DNA from: Hyphomicrobiales bacterium
GTDB taxonomy: Bacteria > Pseudomonadota > Alphaproteobacteria > Rhizobiales > JAJFHC01
Length of the DNA stretch: 21,054 bases
NCBI GenBank assembly: GCA_021775835.1
Contig: JAJFHC010000300.1
Span: forward strand, 1 to 21,054
Direction of reading: 5' to 3'
How positions within the stretch are numbered: position 1 is the first letter of the stretch; each line of letters begins with the position of its first letter. Of this stretch, positions 19,380 to 21,054 are shown piece by piece. A program made the translations under genes and the position numbers. The notes beneath the pieces are model-generated. The model was not told the DNA's origin, made no database searches, and saw nothing but the letters and a program-made list of their open reading frames with translations.

Positions 19380-21054
19380 CTAGTGTGAGTCGCGTGGAAT
19401 CGTTTCGACGATCCGCTTGTATTTGACAGCGCTTTCCAGCACGCCGCCTTCGGCCAACTGACCCACCTGCGAGCGATAGATCTCCTGCCAGGGTGTCTGA
19501 TGTTCGGGGTAAACGAACTTGCCGTTCGCAGCCCGCGTCTTGAGTTCCTCGTCAGGCACAAGCATGTTTGCCGTGCAGGCATTCAGATCGATCCGGATGA
19601 TGTCCCCGGTCTTGAGCAAAGCGAGGCCACCACCGGCGGCCGCTTCCGGCGACGCATTCAGAATCGACGGGCTGCCCGATGTTCCGCTCTGCCGGCCATC
19701 GCCGACGCAAGGCAGTTCCGTGATGCCCTGCTGCACGAGGGCATTGGGCGGCAGCATGTTGACGACTTCCGCCGATCCCGGATAACCGATCGTTCCAGTT
19801 CCGCGCATCACCAGAATGCAGTCTGCGTCGATGGCAAGCTCCGGTGCGTTGATCCGGTCATGATAGTCTTCAGGCCCCTCGAAGACGATGGCGCGGCCTT
19901 CGAAGGCGTTTTCGTCGCCTTCGCGGCACAGGTAGCGGTTGCGGAAGGCCTCCGAAATCACGCTTGTTTTTAGCAGTGCGGCGTCGAACATGTTGCCGCC
20001 AAGAACCATGAAGCCCGCGTCTTTCATCATGGGACGGTCGTAGGGCAGGATGACCTCGGCGTTTTCAACCCCGGTCTCGCGGCAATTGTCGCCGATGGTC
20101 TGGCCGTTGACGGTGAGCGCGTCTTCATGGATTTTTCCAGCCCCCATGAGTTCGTTGACGACGGCAGGCACGCCCCCCGCGCGATAATAATCCTCGCCAA
20201 GATACTCTCCGGCAGGTTGCAGATTGACCAATAGCGGTATTTCGTGGCCGTGCGACTGCCAGTCCTTGATATGCAGATCGACGCCGACGTGACGGGCAAT
20301 CGCGTTGAGATGGATCGGGCAATTGGTCGACCCGCCGATGGCGCTGTTGACCGCGATGGCATTTTCGAAGGCTTTCCGGGTCAGAATGTCGGACGGCTTC
20401 ATGTCCTCCCAGACCATTTCGACGATCCTCTTGCCGGTCTGATACGATGCCTGGCCGCGATGGCGGTATGGTGCGGGGATCGCGGCACTTCCGGGCAGCA
20501 TCATGCCGAGCGCCTCGGCCAGCGAGTTCATGGACGTGGCGGTTCCCATGGTATTGCAATGCCCGGCGCTGGGTGTGGAGGATGCCACAATTTCAATAAA
20601 TTCCTCGAAATCGATCTCTCCCGCCGCCATCATTTCACGGGCTTTCCAGACGATCGTGCCGGATCCGGTGCGCTCGCCCTTGTAGTTACCGTTGAGCATC
20701 GGACCGCCGTTCAGCGCAATCGCCGGCATGTCGACGGTCGCTGCTGCCATGATGCAGGCCGGTGTTGTCTTGTCGCAACCCGTCATCAACACCACGCCGT
20801 CAAGCGGGTAGCCGTGGAGGACTTCGACGAGGCAGAGGTATGCGAGGTTTCGGTCGAGCCCTGCAGTCGGGCGCTTGCCGGATTCCTGAATTGGATGCAC
20901 CGGGAATTCGATGGCCACGCCACCGGCGGCGTGAATACCGTCGCGCACCCGAGATGCCAGGGACACATGGATCCGGTTGCAGGGAGACAGATCGCTGCCG
21001 GTCTGGGCAATACCGATGATCGGCTTGCCTGATTGCAACTCCTCCCGGGTGAGA
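19380..21054 (-). CDS. IlvD/Edd-family sugar-acid dehydratase (5' end outside window)
   Basis: A frame of 557 codons plus stop is still open at the right edge ([19 protein letters not shown]), so the true start lies beyond it. A TTG at 21038 is internal. Three cluster- and active-site cysteines are visible: [16 protein letters not shown] and [12 protein letters not shown]. The C-terminal signature [16 protein letters not shown] is the form seen in aldonate dehydratases (L-arabinonate, D-xylonate type) rather than in branched-chain dihydroxy-acid dehydratase. These enzymes use a [2Fe-2S] cluster and Mg to convert an aldonic acid to its 2-keto-3-deoxy form. Known members are close to 580-600 residues, so about 20-40 residues are missing. 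It is the first visible gene of the leftward catabolic cluster. The exact sugar cannot be told from sequence. Confidence 0.92.
   Translation of the reverse strand, partial: LTREELQSGKPIIGIAQTGSDLSPCNRIHVSLASRVRDGIHAAGGVAIEFPVHPIQESGKRPTAGLDRNLAYLCLVEVLHGYPLDGVVLMTGCDKTTPACIMAAATVDMPAIALNGGPMLNGNYKGERTGSGTIVWKAREMMAAGEIDFEEFIEIVASSTPSAGHCNTMGTATSMNSLAEALGMMLPGSAAIPAPYRHRGQASYQTGKRIVEMVWEDMKPSDILTRKAFENAIAVNSAIGGSTNCPIHLNAIARHVGVDLHIKDWQSHGHEIPLLVNLQPAGEYLGEDYYRAGGVPAVVNELMGAGKIHEDALTVNGQTIGDNCRETGVENAEVILPYDRPMMKDAGFMVLGGNMFDAALLKTSVISEAFRNRYLCREGDENAFEGRAIVFEGPEDYHDRINAPELAIDADCILVMRGTGTIGYPGSAEVVNMLPPNALVQQGITELPCVGDGRQSGTSGSPSILNASPEAAAGGGLALLKTGDIIRIDLNACTANMLVPDEELKTRAANGKFVYPEHQTPWQEIYRSQVGQLAEGGVLESAVKYKRIVETIPRDSH

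Noticed and set aside
20244..21032. 262-codon plus-strand frame opposite the dehydratase
   Set aside because: It is a shadow of the IlvD/Edd gene, rich in His, Arg and Gly from antisense codons.
19380..21038. TTG at 21038 as the true dehydratase start
   Set aside because: The frame continues upstream to the window edge with sequence typical of the family N-terminus, so the gene is truncated rather than starting there.
19380..21054. Branched-chain dihydroxy-acid dehydratase (ilvD) assignment
   Set aside because: The GDGRQSGTS signature and the sugar-acid gene neighbours fit an aldonate dehydratase better.

Overview
The window is GC-rich chromosomal DNA from an alphaproteobacterium, probably one of the Hyphomicrobiales (Rhizobiales). 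The reasons are the mix of gene families (GT61 glycosyltransferase, DenD-type dehydrogenase, LysR, HxlR and LuxR solo regulators), the frequent TTG starts, and short palindromic intergenic repeats of the kind common in that group. This placement is inference from content, not a database match. I saw no rRNA, tRNA, CRISPR array, transposase, integrase or phage gene. About twenty genes are present, and the two edge genes are cut by the window.

Left part (1-6.9 kb). The 5' part of a secreted RCC1-repeat-like protein (minus) lies just downstream of a LysR regulator (minus). A weak small-ORF region ends in a strong hairpin. Next come a secreted Asp-nucleophile alpha/beta hydrolase of epoxide-hydrolase type (minus), a maleate-isomerase/Asp-Glu-racemase-like enzyme with a TTG start (plus), and an orphan MlaC-like periplasmic protein (minus). 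A LuxR-type regulator then precedes an amidinotransferase/dimethylarginine-hydrolase-like enzyme (both plus). Between those two sits a perfect 18-bp palindrome at the position expected for LuxR-type activation.

Middle part (6.9-15.1 kb). This holds a small lipoprotein, an SDR lacking the YxxxK motif, a TIR-domain protein with one membrane span and an outer beta domain, and a passenger-less outer-membrane beta-barrel. An HxlR regulator is divergent from a tandem tautomerase plus alpha/beta hydrolase operon, and two copies of the palindrome TTGCAAAATGCAA lie between them. A large MscS-type channel and an 84-residue orphan protein follow.

Right part (15.1-21 kb, all minus). A sugar-acid catabolic cluster reads, in transcription order: IlvD/Edd-type sugar-acid dehydratase (5' end outside the window), classical SDR, fumarylacetoacetate-hydrolase-family enzyme, DenD-like dehydrogenase, and then a GT61 glycosyltransferase. 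The first three fit a non-phosphorylative route: aldonate to 2-keto-3-deoxy acid, oxidation to the 2,4-diketo acid, and hydrolysis to pyruvate plus a hydroxy acid. The cluster is interrupted by two kinds of palindromic repeat, and one of them also occurs downstream of the lipoprotein gene.
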